Assembly (NCBI GenBank): GCA_018711655.1
Contig: DVIA01000023.1
Location: 1 to 49,746, forward strand
Direction: 5' to 3'
Origin: Candidatus Pullichristensenella avicola
GTDB lineage: Bacteria; Bacillota; Clostridia; Christensenellales; Aristaeellaceae
DNA length: 49,746 nucleotides
The notes beneath the pieces are model-generated. The model saw only the letters and a program-made list of their open reading frames with translations. It searched no databases and had not been told where the DNA came from. The translations under genes and the position numbers were made by a program. Shown piece after piece: positions 17,388 through 27,682 of the stretch. Numbering within the stretch: the first letter of the stretch is position 1; every line of letters starts with the position of its first letter.

Positions 17388-17888
17388 TTAACCCAGGATC
17401 TCTTCCACGGTCTTGCCGCGCAGGCGGGCGACTTCCTCAGCGCTGCGAAGCTGCTTGAGGCCCTCGAGCGTAGCCTTGACCATGTTGATCTTGTTGTTGG
17501 AGCCGATGGACTTGGTAACGATGTCCTTGATGCCCACGGCTTCGAGAACGGCGCGCACCGGGCCGCCCGCGATGACGCCCGTGCCCTCCGGAGCCGGCAG
17601 GAGCTTGACCTTGCCGGTGCCGAACACGCCGGTGACCTCGTGGGGAATGGTGGTTCCCGCGATGGGAATGGTGCGCATCTCCTTCTTGGCGGCGTCGATG
17701 CCTTTGCGGATGGCCTCGGGAATTTCCGTGGCCTTGCCCATGCCGCAGCCGACGCGGCCCTTTTCATCGCCCACGACCATCAGGGCGCTGAAGCGCATGT
17801 TGCGGCCGCCCTTGACGGTCTTGGAAACGCGGTTGACCGCGACCAATTTTTCTTTGAATTCGCTGATCTGCTCGTTGTTGCGCTGCAT
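17388..17888 (-). CDS. rpsE: 30S ribosomal protein S5
   Basis: A small-subunit protein that contributes to decoding accuracy and the mRNA entry helicase site. It has 166 residues with the double-stranded RNA-binding-like N-domain ([21 protein letters not shown]) and the C-domain containing [22 protein letters not shown]. It lies 18 bp after rplR. Confidence 0.98.
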   Translation of the reverse strand: MQRNNEQISEFKEKLVAVNRVSKTVKGGRNMRFSALMVVGDEKGRVGCGMGKATEIPEAIRKGIDAAKKEMRTIPIAGTTIPHEVTGVFGTGKVKLLPAPEGTGVIAGGPVRAVLEAVGIKDIVTKSIGSNNKINMVKATLEGLKQLRSAEEVARLRGKTVEEILG

Positions 17889-17906
17889 TGAGCGTTTCCC
17901 TCCTTC

Positions 17907-18275
17907 TTAGAAGTCCAGGCCGCCCTCGCGAGCGCCTTCCGCCAGCTGGGCCACGCGGCCGGTGTAGATGTAGCCGCCGCGGTCAAAGACGACTTCTTTG
18001 ATGCCCTTGGCGATCGCGCGCTCGGCAACGACCTTGCCAACGAGCTTGCTGGCGCCCTTTTTGTCCATTTCGGCGATCTGGGAGGCGATCTCCTTCTCCA
18101 CCGTGGAGGCGGCGGCCAGGGTGTTTCCGGCCACGTCGTCGATCACCTGCGCGTAAATGTGCGCGTTGCTGCGATAAACGCACAGCCGGGGGCAATCGCT
18201 CGTCCCGCTGATCTTTTTGCGCACGCGCTCGTGGCGGATCTTCCGCACTTCGTTGCGGTCACGCTTGTTAAACAT
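17907..18275 (-). CDS. rplR: 50S ribosomal protein L18
   Basis: A 5S rRNA-binding protein of the central protuberance, 122 residues. The basic N-terminal arm ([20 protein letters not shown]) precedes the conserved [19 protein letters not shown] core. It lies 19 bp after rplF. Confidence 0.98.
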   Translation of the reverse strand: MFNKRDRNEVRKIRHERVRKKISGTSDCPRLCVYRSNAHIYAQVIDDVAGNTLAAASTVEKEIASQIAEMDKKGASKLVGKVVAERAIAKGIKEVVFDRGGYIYTGRVAQLAEGAREGGLDF

Positions 18276-18294
18276 ATGCGGTTACCTCCCTTTC

Positions 18295-18834
18295 TTACTT
18301 ACCAGTCTTGCCTTCCTTGCGGCGGATGTGCTCGTCCTCATAGCGAATGCCCTTGCCCAAGTACGGCTCCGGCTTGCGGACGGCGCGGATGTCGGCGGCG
18401 ATGGCGCCGACCTGCTGCTTGTCGATGCCCTTGACGACGATGCGCGTCGGCGCGGGCGCCTCGAAGGCGATGGTGTCGGGAGCGTCGAAGGTGACGGGGT
18501 GGGAATAACCCACGTTCAGGGTCAGCTGCTTTCCGGCGACCTGCGCGCGGTAGCCGACGCCTTCCATCACCAGCACCTTTTCAAAGCCCTTGGTCACGCC
18601 GACCACCATGTTGTGAATCAGCGCGCGATACAGGCCGTGCATGGACTTGTGGGGCTTGGAATCGGTGGGGCGGGTAACGAGAATCTCGCCGCCCTCCTGG
18701 GTGACCTTGATATCCTTGTTGATCTTCTGACTCAGGGTGCCCTTCGGGCCCTTTACGGTAACGAGGTTGTCCTCGTCCACCGTAACGGTGACGCCGGCGG
18801 GAACCGGAATCGGAAGCTTGCCGATACGAGACAT
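18295..18834 (-). CDS. rplF: 50S ribosomal protein L6
   Basis: A protein near the factor-binding site of the large subunit, 179 residues with two tandem L6 folds. The start is [15 protein letters not shown] and the C-terminal signature [22 protein letters not shown] is complete. It lies 15 bp after rpsH. Confidence 0.98.
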   Translation of the reverse strand: MSRIGKLPIPVPAGVTVTVDEDNLVTVKGPKGTLSQKINKDIKVTQEGGEILVTRPTDSKPHKSMHGLYRALIHNMVVGVTKGFEKVLVMEGVGYRAQVAGKQLTLNVGYSHPVTFDAPDTIAFEAPAPTRIVVKGIDKQQVGAIAADIRAVRKPEPYLGKGIRYEDEHIRRKEGKTGK

Positions 18835-18849
18835 TCTATTGCACCTCCA

Positions 18850-19248
18850 TTACCACACATAGGCCAGCACTTCGCCGCCGATGCCGGCAGCGCGGGCGCT
18901 TCTGTCGCTCATCACGCCCTTGGACGTGGAGACGATGGCAACGCCCAGCCCGCCGAGAACCCTGGGGATCTCGTCGTTCTTGGCGTACACGCGCAGTCCC
19001 GGCTTGGAGATGCGCTTTAAGCCCTTGATGACGGATTCCTTGCCCTGCGCGTATTTCAGGACAATTTTGATCTGGCCCTGCAGGCCGTCGTCGATATAAT
19101 CAACGCTCTTGACGTAGCCCTCGTCAAGCAGGATGGCGGCGATGGCCTTCTTCATGTTGGAAGCGGGCATCGTCACGGTGTCGTGCCTGGCAATCAGGGC
19201 GTTGCGGATTCTGGTGAGCATATCCGCGATGGGATCGTTTACAAGCAT
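18850..19248 (-). CDS. rpsH: 30S ribosomal protein S8
   Basis: A central-domain 16S rRNA-binding protein, 132 residues, starting [17 protein letters not shown] and ending with the family signature [29 protein letters not shown] 19246-19248 follows AAGGAGG. The frame remains open 33 codons upstream into the end of rpsZ, but no start signal is there. Confidence 0.98.
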   Translation of the reverse strand: MLVNDPIADMLTRIRNALIARHDTVTMPASNMKKAIAAILLDEGYVKSVDYIDDGLQGQIKIVLKYAQGKESVIKGLKRISKPGLRVYAKNDEIPRVLGGLGVAIVSTSKGVMSDRSARAAGIGGEVLAYVW

Positions 19249-19277
19249 TTGAAAACCTCCTTGCTGTTTGCCCCGGT

Positions 19278-19463
19278 TTACCAGCTGGCCTTGCGCACGC
19301 CCGGAATCTGGCCCTTGTAGGCAAGTTCGCGGAAGCAGATGCGGCAAACGCCGTACTTGCGCAGCACCGAGTGGGGACGGCCGCAGATGCGGCAGCGGGT
19401 ATAGGCGCGGGTGGAGAACTTCGGCGTTCTCTGCTGCTTGATTTTCATGCTGGTTTTAGCCAC
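19278..19463 (-). CDS. rpsZ: 30S ribosomal protein S14, zinc type
   Basis: A 61-residue short S14 with four zinc cysteines (Cys24, Cys27, Cys40, Cys43), the C-plus form common in Firmicutes. The sequence [20 protein letters not shown] is diagnostic. It lies 18 bp after rplE. Confidence 0.98.
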   Translation of the reverse strand: MAKTSMKIKQQRTPKFSTRAYTRCRICGRPHSVLRKYGVCRICFRELAYKGQIPGVRKASW

Positions 19464-19481
19464 GCTTCATGTCCTCCTTCC

Positions 19482-20021
19482 TTATGCCTGGAAAGGCATG
19501 CCCAGAAGCCGCAAAAGCTCGCGGGCCTCTTCGTCGGTCTTGGCGGTGGTGACAAACACCATCTCCATGCCGCGGATCTTCTCGACCTTATCGTAGTCGA
19601 TTTCGGGGAAGATCAGCTGTTCGCGCACGCCCAGGGAGTAGTTTCCACGGCCGTCGAAGGCCTTGTTGGAAACGCCGCGGAAGTCGCGCACGCGGGGAAG
19701 AACGATGGAAACCAGCTTGTCGGTAAACTCATACATACGGTCGCCGCGCAGGGTCACTTTCGCGCCCACGTTCATGCCGGCGCGCACCTTGAAGTTCGCG
19801 ATGGACTTCTTGGCCTTGGTCACCAGCGGCTTCTGGCCGGAGATGGTCGCAAGCTCGGTCACAGCCAGCTCCAGCGCCTTGGAATTGTCCTTGCAATCGC
19901 CCAGGCCCATGTTGATGACGACCTTTTCCAGCTTGGGAATCTCCATCACGTTCTTGTAGCCGAAGCGCTCCTTGAGCGCCGGGATCACTTCAGAACGGTA
20001 TTTATCCTTTAATCTGGCCAC
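19482..20021 (-). CDS. rplE: 50S ribosomal protein L5
   Basis: A 5S rRNA-binding protein contacting P-site tRNA, 179 residues. Markers are the N-terminal [14 protein letters not shown] and the C-terminal [28 protein letters not shown]. It lies 18 bp after rplX. Confidence 0.98.
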   Translation of the reverse strand: MARLKDKYRSEVIPALKERFGYKNVMEIPKLEKVVINMGLGDCKDNSKALELAVTELATISGQKPLVTKAKKSIANFKVRAGMNVGAKVTLRGDRMYEFTDKLVSIVLPRVRDFRGVSNKAFDGRGNYSLGVREQLIFPEIDYDKVEKIRGMEMVFVTTAKTDEEARELLRLLGMPFQA

Positions 20022-20039
20022 AGCGTTTATCCTCCTTCA

Positions 20040-20378
20040 TCAATTGTCAAGGACGGCGCCGCACTTTTTGCAGACGCGCGCCTTGCGGCGGGAGAGCTTG
20101 CCGTCGCCTTCGTTAAACTTGTGTCCAACGCGGGTGGGCTTGCCGCACTTGGGGCAGACGATCATGACGTTGCTGGCGTCGATCGCCGCTTCTCTTTCGA
20201 CGATGCCGCCGGGCATGCCCTGTCCGCGGGGCTTCTGATGCTTCTTGACGATGTTCACGCCTTCGACGATGACGCGACCGGTTTCGGGGTAGGCTTTCTG
20301 AATCTTGCCCTTCTTGCCCGCATCGGCGCCGGAAATGACCATGACGGTATCGCCGGACTTAACATGCATATTGCTCAT
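20040..20378 (-). CDS. rplX: 50S ribosomal protein L24, zinc-ribbon form
   Basis: An assembly-initiator protein of the large subunit, 112 residues. The KOW motif (VKSGDTVMVISGADAGKKGKI) is at the N-terminus. The C-terminal half carries two C-x-x-C pairs (Cys75/Cys78 and Cys103/Cys106), consistent with a zinc ribbon. Start MSN at 20378 has GGGAGGA 8 bases upstream. Confidence 0.97.
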   Translation of the reverse strand: MSNMHVKSGDTVMVISGADAGKKGKIQKAYPETGRVIVEGVNIVKKHQKPRGQGMPGGIVEREAAIDASNVMIVCPKCGKPTRVGHKFNEGDGKLSRRKARVCKKCGAVLDN

Positions 20379-20393
20379 TTCTCGCGTCCTCCC

Positions 20394-20762
<369 letters not shown>

Positions 20763-20786
20763 TGCTGCGTTCCTCCTTGCTTGCGG

Positions 20787-21047
20787 TTACTTCGCCTTCT
20801 CGATGATCTCCACCAGGCGCCAGCGCTTGTCCTTGGAAAGCGGCCTGGTTTCCATCACCAGCACGCGGTCGCCGATGCCGCAGGCGTTCTGTTCGTCGTG
20901 GGCCTTCAGGCGCGTAGTGCGGTTCATGATCTTGCCATAGAGCGGGTGCTTGACGCGCGTGCGGATCTCGACCACAATGGTCTTGTCCATCTTGTCGGAG
21001 ACCACAACGCCGGTGCGGGTTTTACGATTGCCTCTTGCTTCGGCCAT
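20787..21047 (-). CDS. rpsQ: 30S ribosomal protein S17
   Basis: A primary 16S rRNA-binding protein of 86 residues with the OB-fold signature [20 protein letters not shown] and [20 protein letters not shown]. It lies 18 bp after rpmC. Confidence 0.98.
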   Translation of the reverse strand: MAEARGNRKTRTGVVVSDKMDKTIVVEIRTRVKHPLYGKIMNRTTRLKAHDEQNACGIGDRVLVMETRPLSKDKRWRLVEIIEKAK

Positions 21048-21065
21048 TTCTTTGTGCCTCCTTAC

Positions 21066-21278
21066 TTACGCCTTGCCGCTCATTTCGAGCTGGCGGATGA
21101 CGGTCTTGACGCGGGCGATGTCCTTTTTGCACTGCTTGAGCGCCGCGGTGTTCTGAAGCTGACCGGTCGCAAGCTGGAAGCGCAGGTTGAAAAGCTCGCT
21201 CTTTTTGTTCTTCAAGTCGGTGTCGAGCTCGGCCAGGGTTTTCTGGCTGAGCGCCTTCATCTGCTCCTTGGTCTTCAC
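21066..21278 (-). CDS. rpmC: 50S ribosomal protein L29
   Basis: A small protein at the tunnel exit that helps bind trigger factor and SRP. It has 70 residues, with [17 protein letters not shown] characteristic of L29. Its ATG overlaps the rplP stop by 4 bases. Confidence 0.97.
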   Translation of the reverse strand: MKTKEQMKALSQKTLAELDTDLKNKKSELFNLRFQLATGQLQNTAALKQCKKDIARVKTVIRQLEMSGKA

Positions 21279-21730
21279 TGCTCGTCACCACCTAACGTAT
21301 CGGTCTGGGCCGCGGCCGCGGCCTGTTCCTTCTTGATGAATTTGGACTTGATGGGCAGCTTGTGCGCGGCCAGGCGCAGGGCCTCGCGCGCAAGTTCCTC
21401 GGTAACGCCGCCGATCTCGAACAGCACGCGGCCGGGCTTGACCACGGCCACCCAGTATTCGGGCGCGCCCTTACCGGAACCCATGCGGGTCTCGGCCGGC
21501 TTGGCGGTAACGGGCTTATCGGGGAAGATCTTGATCCAGACCTGGCCGCCGCGCTTGGTGCGGCGGGTCATGGCTTGACGGGCGGCCTCAATCTGGTTGG
21601 AGGTGATCCAGCCGGGCTGGGTCGCGACGATACCATATTCACCGTAGGCAAGGAAATTGCCGCGCTGGGCCTTGCCCTTCATGCGGCCGCGCATAACCTT
21701 GCGGTGCTTTACTCTCTTGGGCATCAGCAT
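21275..21730 (-). CDS. rplP: 50S ribosomal protein L16
   Basis: A protein near the A-site tRNA elbow and peptidyl-transferase region. It has 151 residues, slightly longer than usual because of an Ala/Gln-rich C-terminal tail after KLPIKSKFI. The core [22 protein letters not shown] and [14 protein letters not shown] segments are canonical. The start MLMPK at 21730 is taken because GGAGGG is 9 bases upstream; MPK two codons later is possible. Confidence 0.97.
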   Translation of the reverse strand: MLMPKRVKHRKVMRGRMKGKAQRGNFLAYGEYGIVATQPGWITSNQIEAARQAMTRRTKRGGQVWIKIFPDKPVTAKPAETRMGSGKGAPEYWVAVVKPGRVLFEIGGVTEELAREALRLAAHKLPIKSKFIKKEQAAAAAQTDTLGGDEQ

Positions 21731-21733
21731 GAC

Positions 21734-22426
21734 TTATTTCCCTCCTTCCATCCTTCTGGGGGCGGCGGCCTGCGGGGCCTTCTTGGCCTTGGGCAGCACC
21801 TGTCCCTTGTAGATCCACACCTTGACGCCGATGCGGCCATAGGTGGTCTTTGCCTCGGCAAAGCCGTAGTCGATGTTGGCGCGCAGCGTCTGCAGCGGGA
21901 TGGAACCCTCGTGGTAACCCTCGCTGCGGGCGATGTCCGCGCCGCCCAGGCGGCCGGAAACCGAGGTCTTGATGCCCTTGGCGCCAGCCTTCATCGCGCG
22001 GCCGATGGTCTGCTTCATGGCGCGACGGAAGGAGATGCGCTTTTCAAGCTGCTGGGCGATGTTCTCGGCAACCAGCTGGGCGTTGGTATCGGGATGCTTG
22101 ATCTCCATAATGTCCAGCTGAATGGCGTTGACCGGACGGCCCGTGAGTTTGGCGATGTCGTTTTTCACCGCTTCGGCGCCGGCGCCGCCGCGGCCGATGA
22201 CGATGCCCGGCTTGGCGGTGTAGATCGTCACCACCAGGCGCGTGTTGGTGCGGGCGATGTCAATGTGGGAGATGCCGGCCTGGTAGAGCTTTTCCTTGAG
22301 CATCTGCCGCAGCTTGTAGTCCTCGATGAGGTTATTGGAAAAATCCTTTTTCCCAGCGTACCACTTGGTGCTCCAGTCCAGAATGACACCGACGCGAGCG
22401 CCGTGGGGATTTACCTTCTGACCCAT
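21734..22426 (-). CDS. rpsC: 30S ribosomal protein S3
   Basis: A small-subunit mRNA-entry protein of 230 residues. The start is [14 protein letters not shown]. The KH domain contains [20 protein letters not shown], and the C-terminal S3 domain has [20 protein letters not shown] and [12 protein letters not shown]. It lies 12 bp after rplV. Confidence 0.98.
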   Translation of the reverse strand: MGQKVNPHGARVGVILDWSTKWYAGKKDFSNNLIEDYKLRQMLKEKLYQAGISHIDIARTNTRLVVTIYTAKPGIVIGRGGAGAEAVKNDIAKLTGRPVNAIQLDIMEIKHPDTNAQLVAENIAQQLEKRISFRRAMKQTIGRAMKAGAKGIKTSVSGRLGGADIARSEGYHEGSIPLQTLRANIDYGFAEAKTTYGRIGVKVWIYKGQVLPKAKKAPQAAAPRRMEGGK

Positions 22427-22438
22427 GTTGTTCCCTCC

Positions 22439-22825
22439 CTAGTTCTTCTGGTCAAGCACGATGGTGATGTGGCTGGTGTGCTTTTTGATCATATCCGCGC
22501 GGCCGTGGGAACGCGCCCAATAGCGCTTGAGCGTCGGGCCCTGGTTGGCGTACACCTCGGCGACGTAGAGGTCGTCGCGGTTCATTTCCAGGTTGTTCTC
22601 GGCGTTGGCAATGGCGGAGTTGAGCAGCTTTTCCACCACCGGGGCGGCGGACTTGGGGGTGTACATCAAAATCGCCAGCGCGTCGTCCACTTTCTTGCCG
22701 CGAATCAGATCAATGACGATCTGCACCTTGCGGGGGGAGACGCGTACATACTTGGCCACGGCGCGCGGCCGCTTGTCGGCATTCGCCTTGCGGGCGGCGG
22801 CCTTCTCTTTCACACGAGTTGCCAT
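22439..22825 (-). CDS. rplV: 50S ribosomal protein L22
   Basis: A tunnel-wall protein of 128 residues with a basic N-terminal extension, the core [20 protein letters not shown] and the C-terminal hairpin region [15 protein letters not shown] plus TSHITIVL. It lies 18 bp after rpsS. Confidence 0.97.
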   Translation of the reverse strand: MATRVKEKAAARKANADKRPRAVAKYVRVSPRKVQIVIDLIRGKKVDDALAILMYTPKSAAPVVEKLLNSAIANAENNLEMNRDDLYVAEVYANQGPTLKRYWARSHGRADMIKKHTSHITIVLDQKN

Positions 22826-22843
22826 TTTCTTCCTCTCCTTCCG

Positions 22844-23122
22844 TTACTTGCGGGACGATGCTTTTTCGCCGGCGTGTCCCCGGAAGGTGCGGGTGGGGGC
22901 GAATTCGCCGAACTTGTGTCCGACCATATCCTCGGTCACATAGACCGGCACATGCTTGCGCCCGTCATGGACGGCAACCGTATGGCCAATGAAATCCGGG
23001 AAGATGGTGCTGGCGCGCGACCAGGTCTTGAGGACCTTCTTGTCGCCGGTTTTATTCATTTCCTGAACGCGCTTGAGCAGCGCCTCCTGAATGAAAGGAC
23101 CCTTTTTAACTGATCTGCTCAT
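22844..23122 (-). CDS. rpsS: 30S ribosomal protein S19
   Basis: A head protein of the small subunit forming a complex with S13. It has 92 residues, starting [19 protein letters not shown] and containing the [20 protein letters not shown] and LGEFAPTR-like ([14 protein letters not shown]) motifs. Confidence 0.98.
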   Translation of the reverse strand: MSRSVKKGPFIQEALLKRVQEMNKTGDKKVLKTWSRASTIFPDFIGHTVAVHDGRKHVPVYVTEDMVGHKFGEFAPTRTFRGHAGEKASSRK

Positions 23123-23149
23123 GGATGGTTTGCCTCCTTTCGGGCGAAA

Positions 23150-23983
23150 TTACTTCTTCGACGGACGAGAGACGATCATCTTGTCGGAATACTTGCGATG
23201 CTTGCGGGTCTTGACGCCCTGCGTCTTTTTGCCCCACGGAGACATCGGGGCGGGCATGCCCACCGGGGAGCGGCCTTCGCCGCCGCCGTGCGGGTGGTCC
23301 ACCGGGTTCATCACAACGCCGCGCACGGTCGGGCGCACGCCCATGTGGCGCTTGCGGCCGGCCTTGCCGATGCGCACGTTGGAGTGGTCGGTATTGCCGA
23401 CCTGGCCGACGGTGGCGCGGGCGGTCATCGGAACTTTGCGCACCTCGCCGGAGGGCAGACGGACCTGCGCAAACGCGCCTTCCTTGGCCATGACCTGCGC
23501 GGCCACGCCCGCGGAGCGGACCATCTGGCCGCCCTTGCCGGGCTTGATCTCCACGTTGTGGATCAGCGTGCCCAGGGGGATGTTGGCGATCGGCAGGCAG
23601 TTGCCGGGCTTGATGTCGGCCTCGGGGCCGCTCATCACAATGTCGCCCACCTTCAGGCCCAGAGGCGCGAGGATGTAGCGCTTCTCGCCGTCGGCGTAGA
23701 ACAGAAGGGCGATAAAGCAGGTGCGGTTGGGGTCGTACTCAATCGCCTTGACAGTGGCGGGAATGCCGTCCTTCTGGCGCTTGAAGTCGATGATGCGGTA
23801 CTTGCGCCGCGCGCCGCCGCCCTGGTGGCGAACGGTGATCTTGCCCTGGTTGTTGCGGCCGGCGCGGTGGCGCAGGTCCGTGGTCAGGGACTTTTCAGGA
23901 GTCTTTTTGGTGATCTCCTCGAACGTCAGAACCGACATGAAGCGCCGCGCGGGCGAAGTCGGCTTGTACACTCGAATGGCCAT
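23150..23983 (-). CDS. rplB: 50S ribosomal protein L2
   Basis: A highly conserved protein of the peptidyl-transferase region, 277 residues. It has the N-terminal [16 protein letters not shown], the OB/SH3 core, and the C-terminal signature [19 protein letters not shown] that carries the functionally important histidine. It lies 89 bp after rplW, a longer gap than its neighbours. Confidence 0.98.
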   Translation of the reverse strand: MAIRVYKPTSPARRFMSVLTFEEITKKTPEKSLTTDLRHRAGRNNQGKITVRHQGGGARRKYRIIDFKRQKDGIPATVKAIEYDPNRTCFIALLFYADGEKRYILAPLGLKVGDIVMSGPEADIKPGNCLPIANIPLGTLIHNVEIKPGKGGQMVRSAGVAAQVMAKEGAFAQVRLPSGEVRKVPMTARATVGQVGNTDHSNVRIGKAGRKRHMGVRPTVRGVVMNPVDHPHGGGEGRSPVGMPAPMSPWGKKTQGVKTRKHRKYSDKMIVSRPSKK

Positions 23984-24072
23984 AACTTGGTTTCTCCCTT
24001 TCTCAGCTTATTGGCTGCTTGTCGGCCAGCCCAACCATTGTCGGCGCCCGCGAAGGGCGCGTGGGGGAGGCT

Positions 24073-24381
24073 TTAGGCGTTCTGTTCCGCCATGCCCTCG
24101 AAGAACTCGATGCCCTTGGAATCTTTCTTCAGGGTGACGATGGCCTTTTTGCGCTCCGGGCGCCGGCCCTGGGTGCGGCCCTGGCGCTTGACTTTGCCCT
24201 TGACGTGCATGGTGTTGACGCGATCGACCTTGACGCCTTCAAAGGCCTGTTCGATGGCCATTTTGATCTCGGTCTTGCCGGCGTCTACCGCCACTTCAAA
24301 GGTGTACTTCTTTTCGGCCATGGCGTCGTAGGATTTTTCGGTCAGGACCGGGCGGATGATGATATCGTAGGGGCTCTTCAT
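24073..24381 (-). CDS. rplW: 50S ribosomal protein L23
   Basis: A tunnel-exit protein and docking site for trigger factor and SRP, 102 residues, starting [17 protein letters not shown] with the later [13 protein letters not shown] loop. Its start codon directly follows the rplD stop with no spacer. Confidence 0.97.
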   Translation of the reverse strand: MKSPYDIIIRPVLTEKSYDAMAEKKYTFEVAVDAGKTEIKMAIEQAFEGVKVDRVNTMHVKGKVKRQGRTQGRRPERKKAIVTLKKDSKGIEFFEGMAEQNA

Positions 24382-25023
24382 TTATTCCGCCTCCTCTTGC
24401 ATGCTGTAGATGGACTCGACCTGCTTGACGGCGTCCTGGGAGATGATGAATTTGTCGCAGTTGAGAATGTCCACGACGTTCAGGCAGCCGACGTGGGCGA
24501 CTTTAACGCCAGGAATGTTGCCCGCGGCGCGCACGACCGTGCGATCGACATCCTTGGTGACGATCAGGGCCTTCTTTTCGCAGCCGAGGGTTTTGAGCAT
24601 CTGCGCCACCAGCTTGGTCTTGGCCTCGGGCAATTCGATCTTGTCCAGCACGACGATTTCTTCGTCGTTGACCTTGCAGGTGAGGGCGCTCTTCATCGCC
24701 AGACGGCGGATGGCCTTGGGCACGTCGATGCGATAGGAGCGGGGCTTGGGGGCGAACACCACGCCGCCGTGGGTGAACTGCGGCGCCCTGCGGCCATGAT
24801 GCCGCGCGTTGCCGGTGCCCTTCTGGCGGTAGATCTTGCGGCCGCCGCCGCGCACTTCCGTGCGGGTGCGGGCGGACTGGGTGCCCTGCCGCTTGGCGTT
24901 GAGAATGGCGCGCACCACGGTGTGCATGGCGCTTACATGCACCTCGACGCCGAACACGTCGTCTGCCAGAGCGATCTGGCCGACCTCGGCGCCCTGCATA
25001 TTCAAAACTTTTACGTTAGGCAT
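24382..25023 (-). CDS. rplD: 50S ribosomal protein L4
   Basis: A large-subunit protein with a long loop lining the exit tunnel, 213 residues. The loop region is seen as GGGRKIYRQKGTGNARHHGRR followed by GGVVFAPKPRSY. In some bacteria L4 also represses its own operon. It lies 13 bp after rplC. Confidence 0.98.
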   Translation of the reverse strand: MPNVKVLNMQGAEVGQIALADDVFGVEVHVSAMHTVVRAILNAKRQGTQSARTRTEVRGGGRKIYRQKGTGNARHHGRRAPQFTHGGVVFAPKPRSYRIDVPKAIRRLAMKSALTCKVNDEEIVVLDKIELPEAKTKLVAQMLKTLGCEKKALIVTKDVDRTVVRAAGNIPGVKVAHVGCLNVVDILNCDKFIISQDAVKQVESIYSMQEEAE

Positions 25024-25036
25024 TGTAGCGTCCTCC

Positions 25037-25678
25037 TTAACCCTTCACTGCGCCCCGAACCGTCACAAGGCTGCCGTTGGCGCCGGGGATCGCGCCCTTG
25101 ATCATGAGCAGGTTGCGCTCGGCGTCCACCTTGACCACTTCGAGGTTCTGCACGGTCACGCGCTCGCAGCCGTACTGGCCGGGCATGTGCTTGTTTTTGA
25201 ACACGCGGGACGGATCGGAGTTCGCGCCCATGGAGCCGACGCCGCGATGGTACTTGGAACCGTGGGCCATGGGGCCAGTGTGCTGGTTCCAACGCTGAAT
25301 GACGCCCGTGTAGCCGTGGCCCTTGGAGATGCCGATGGCATCCACCTTATCGCCCTCGGCGAAAACGTCGCACTTAATGACGTCGCCTACTTTATAGGAA
25401 GAAACGTCCTCGAACCGGAACTCGCGCAGATAGCGGGTGGGAGCGACCTCCGCCTTCTTGAAATGACCGAGCTCGGGCTTGTTGAGCAGCTTCTTCGCCC
25501 TCTGCTCCGAGAGCTCTCCGAAGCCGACCTGAACCGCTTCATAGCCGTCGGTTTTCACGGTCTTGACCTGCGTTACCACGCAGGGGCCCGCTTCGACGAC
25601 CGTGACCGGCACCAGACGTCCGTCCGCGAGGAAGATCTGGGTCATGCCGATCTTTTTGCCGAGAATTGCCTTCTTCAT
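25037..25678 (-). CDS. rplC: 50S ribosomal protein L3
   Basis: An early-assembly large-subunit protein of 213 residues, starting [16 protein letters not shown]. It contains the tunnel-side loop with [19 protein letters not shown] and the signature [21 protein letters not shown]. It lies 36 bp after rpsJ. Confidence 0.98.
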   Translation of the reverse strand: MKKAILGKKIGMTQIFLADGRLVPVTVVEAGPCVVTQVKTVKTDGYEAVQVGFGELSEQRAKKLLNKPELGHFKKAEVAPTRYLREFRFEDVSSYKVGDVIKCDVFAEGDKVDAIGISKGHGYTGVIQRWNQHTGPMAHGSKYHRGVGSMGANSDPSRVFKNKHMPGQYGCERVTVQNLEVVKVDAERNLLMIKGAIPGANGSLVTVRGAVKG

Positions 25679-25714
25679 TGTTGCACCTCTTTCTTGCTTG
25701 GAAACGCCAGCGGC

Positions 25715-26023
25715 TTAGAGCTTGATTTCGATCTCGACGCCGGCAGGCAGGTCGAGCTTGGTCAGGGCATCGACGGTGCGCTGCGTGGGCTGCAGGATGT
25801 CGATCAGGCGCTTGTGCGTCCTCATCTCAAACTGCTCGCGCGAGTCCTTGTGCTTGTGCGGCGAACGCAGGATCGTCACAATTTCCTTCTCCGTGGGGAG
25901 GGGAATGGGGCCGGACACGCGGCTGCCGGTGCGCTTGGCGGTTTCCACGATGCGCGCGGCAGACTGGTCGATTACGGAGTGCTCGTAAGCCTTGAGCTTG
26001 ATGCGGATCTTCTGGCTTGCCAT
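25715..26023 (-). CDS. rpsJ: 30S ribosomal protein S10
   Basis: A small-subunit head protein, also the NusE partner in antitermination, encoded as the first gene of the operon. It has 102 residues, [20 protein letters not shown] to [13 protein letters not shown] 26021-26023 follows GGAGGA with 6-base spacing. The frame is open about 80 codons further upstream into the leader, but that sequence is unlike any S10 and lacks a start signal. Confidence 0.98.
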   Translation of the reverse strand: MASQKIRIKLKAYEHSVIDQSAARIVETAKRTGSRVSGPIPLPTEKEIVTILRSPHKHKDSREQFEMRTHKRLIDILQPTQRTVDALTKLDLPAGVEIEIKL

Positions 26024-26272
26024 GAAATGTCCTCCTGTCGAACTCGTGCACACGCTGCCGGGCGTGCGCTTTTCTTTTTTTCCGCCGATTCCTTCTGGAA
26101 CCGGCGTGCCCGACGGATGCTTCCGTCGTCCGATTTTGGGGCTTGCCCCCGGACTGGTCTGCGGAAATTCCCGACGGCGACTGGCGAACGCCGCCGCAAC
26201 CTCCCGCTTCATCCCTGTGCGCCGCGGAACCTGCAGCCGGCACTTTTGCGCATAGCTGTCCCACAACGCAAG
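26024..26272 (-). promoter_or_regulatory. Long structured leader of the ribosomal operon
   Basis: About 250 nt separate the predicted transcription start near 26272 from rpsJ. A hairpin of 8 bp with one wobble pair (26048-26055 with 26062-26069, 6-nt loop) lies just upstream of the ribosome binding site. No T-run follows. A leader of this length suggests feedback control by a ribosomal protein, but I do not recognise a known leader family. Confidence 0.45.
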
Positions 26273-26279
26273 CCTAATT

Positions 26280-26309
26280 ATTATACATCAAAGCCACGCC
26301 GCATTGCAA
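26280..26309 (-). promoter_or_regulatory. Main promoter of the S10-spc-alpha operon
   Basis: On the minus strand, -35 TTGCAA (26304-26309), an 18-bp spacer and a consensus -10 TATAAT (26280-26285). AT-rich sequence upstream (26310-26350) could act as an UP element. Confidence 0.8.
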
Positions 26310-26404
26310 GAAAAAATTCCACGAAAACGTAATTTGTCTGTTAATTTTTGCTTCCATGCGCAAGCCCCTGCCTGTGCAGCGCGTTCCGCCGCCCTTTTGC
26401 GCGC

Positions 26405-26447
26405 AAAAACGCCGCCCCGCGCGATGCGCTGCGCGTGGACGGCGTTT
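26405..26447 (-). terminator. Rho-independent terminator after the acyltransferase gene
   Basis: On the minus strand AAACGCCG (26440-26447) pairs with CGGCGTTT (26407-26414), followed by a T-run (26405-26409). The loop can fold into a further GC hairpin. It stops transcription from the envelope cluster before the ribosomal promoter. Confidence 0.7.
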
Positions 26448-26458
26448 GGGCCGCGGCC

Positions 26459-27607
26459 TCAGGCGCCGCTTCCCGGGGCGCCGGTCAATTCCTTCTTTTT
26501 CGGCCGGCGCGGCCCGGTTTCGCCGATGAGATAGGGCGCGAAGGGCAGTTTGGAAATCAGCGCCGTGACCAGGATGGACAGCGCGAATACGATCCCGGCC
26601 AGAACCATCAGGGTCAGGGGCGGGAACACCTGCGCCAGGCGCTGCAGCCCCGGCACATAGAGCATGGCGACGATGAAGAACTGGTGCACAAGGTAAGCGC
26701 CGAAGGAATGCTCGGCCAGCCATTCCACGCCGCGGCGCACGCGCGCGCTGCGGGGCGGCTCGCTGAAGCGATGCTGGAAAAAGGCGAACACGGCCGCGCC
26801 GTAGACGACGTTGTTGATCTGTCCGGAATTTTGTATTTCCTGCTGCGCGTCGCTGATGATGCCGCCGCCGCGCGCGGTGGTGATCATGATCGTCGCGGCG
26901 CTGAACAGCTGGGTGCCCACGGCCATCAGATAGAGGATGCGGCGGTTGCGGTCCGAAAGGGGATGGGCGCTCATATACTGCCCAAGAAGCATGAACCCCG
27001 CGCAGCCGGCGAAGATGCTCAGGCCCATCTTCTCATCGCGGAAGAGGAGCAGCATCTCGCCTACGGGCGGCCAGACGGTGACCAGCATGTTGGGCAGCAT
27101 GCCCAGCACGAGCCACAGGCCGATGAAATACAGTTGCAGGCGCTCGCTTTCGCATATCTTGCGCAAAATGGGCAGGAGCATGTACAGGCCGATGATCGTG
27201 TACATATACCACAGGTGGTAATTCTCGGTAACCAGGCGGCGGCCGAACTCCGCCCAGAATACGCCGCCGAAGGTCTCATCGTAAAAATACGCGCGCACCA
27301 CGGCGTAGGCGACGACCCAGAAAACCGTGGCCGTGGCCAGGCGCAAAATCTTGCGGCCATAGAGGTCCTTCATATCGAGGGGCCTGCGGCTGCTGAGCAT
27401 GAAGGTACCGCTGATCATCAGCAGCACCGGCACGCAGAAATCGGCCATGATGCGGTAGAAAATCTGCACAAACCAGTAAAAACTGCCCGTGGGCACGAGC
27501 GGCTCGAAGGCGACCACATACATATGCGAATAGGTCACGGCAAAAATCGCCGCGACCCGAAGCGCATCGTACCAGAAAATGCGCGTCTTGCGCCCCTGCT
27601 GCGTCAT
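26459..27607 (-). CDS. Acyltransferase family 3 membrane protein
   Basis: A 382-residue polytopic membrane protein with about ten hydrophobic helices. The N-terminus FWYDALRVAAIFAVTYSHMY has the family features: Asp14, Arg17 and the probable catalytic His28 of acyltransferase-3 proteins, which O-acetylate or otherwise acylate cell-envelope polysaccharides from the cytoplasmic side. The start is ATG at 27605-27607 behind GGGAGAGGA; 20 further open codons upstream are not needed. It lies 75 bp after the sortase gene and ends at a terminator, so it is likely the last gene of a surface-modification operon. The substrate is unknown. An alternative would be a non-acyl paralogue, but the helices and His fit well. 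Confidence 0.85.
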   Translation of the reverse strand: MTQQGRKTRIFWYDALRVAAIFAVTYSHMYVVAFEPLVPTGSFYWFVQIFYRIMADFCVPVLLMISGTFMLSSRRPLDMKDLYGRKILRLATATVFWVVAYAVVRAYFYDETFGGVFWAEFGRRLVTENYHLWYMYTIIGLYMLLPILRKICESERLQLYFIGLWLVLGMLPNMLVTVWPPVGEMLLLFRDEKMGLSIFAGCAGFMLLGQYMSAHPLSDRNRRILYLMAVGTQLFSAATIMITTARGGGIISDAQQEIQNSGQINNVVYGAAVFAFFQHRFSEPPRSARVRRGVEWLAEHSFGAYLVHQFFIVAMLYVPGLQRLAQVFPPLTLMVLAGIVFALSILVTALISKLPFAPYLIGETGPRRPKKKELTGAPGSGA

Positions 27608-27682
27608 TGGTTCCTCTCCCCTCAAATGCGCGCGAACGCCGTCCATGCCGAAGGCGATCGCGCGCATGGTTTCGGCCCCGCG

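Noticed and set aside
25715-26266. In-frame 80-codon N-terminal extension of rpsJ
   Set aside because: S10 has a universal short N-terminus and the good ribosome binding site is at the internal ATG.
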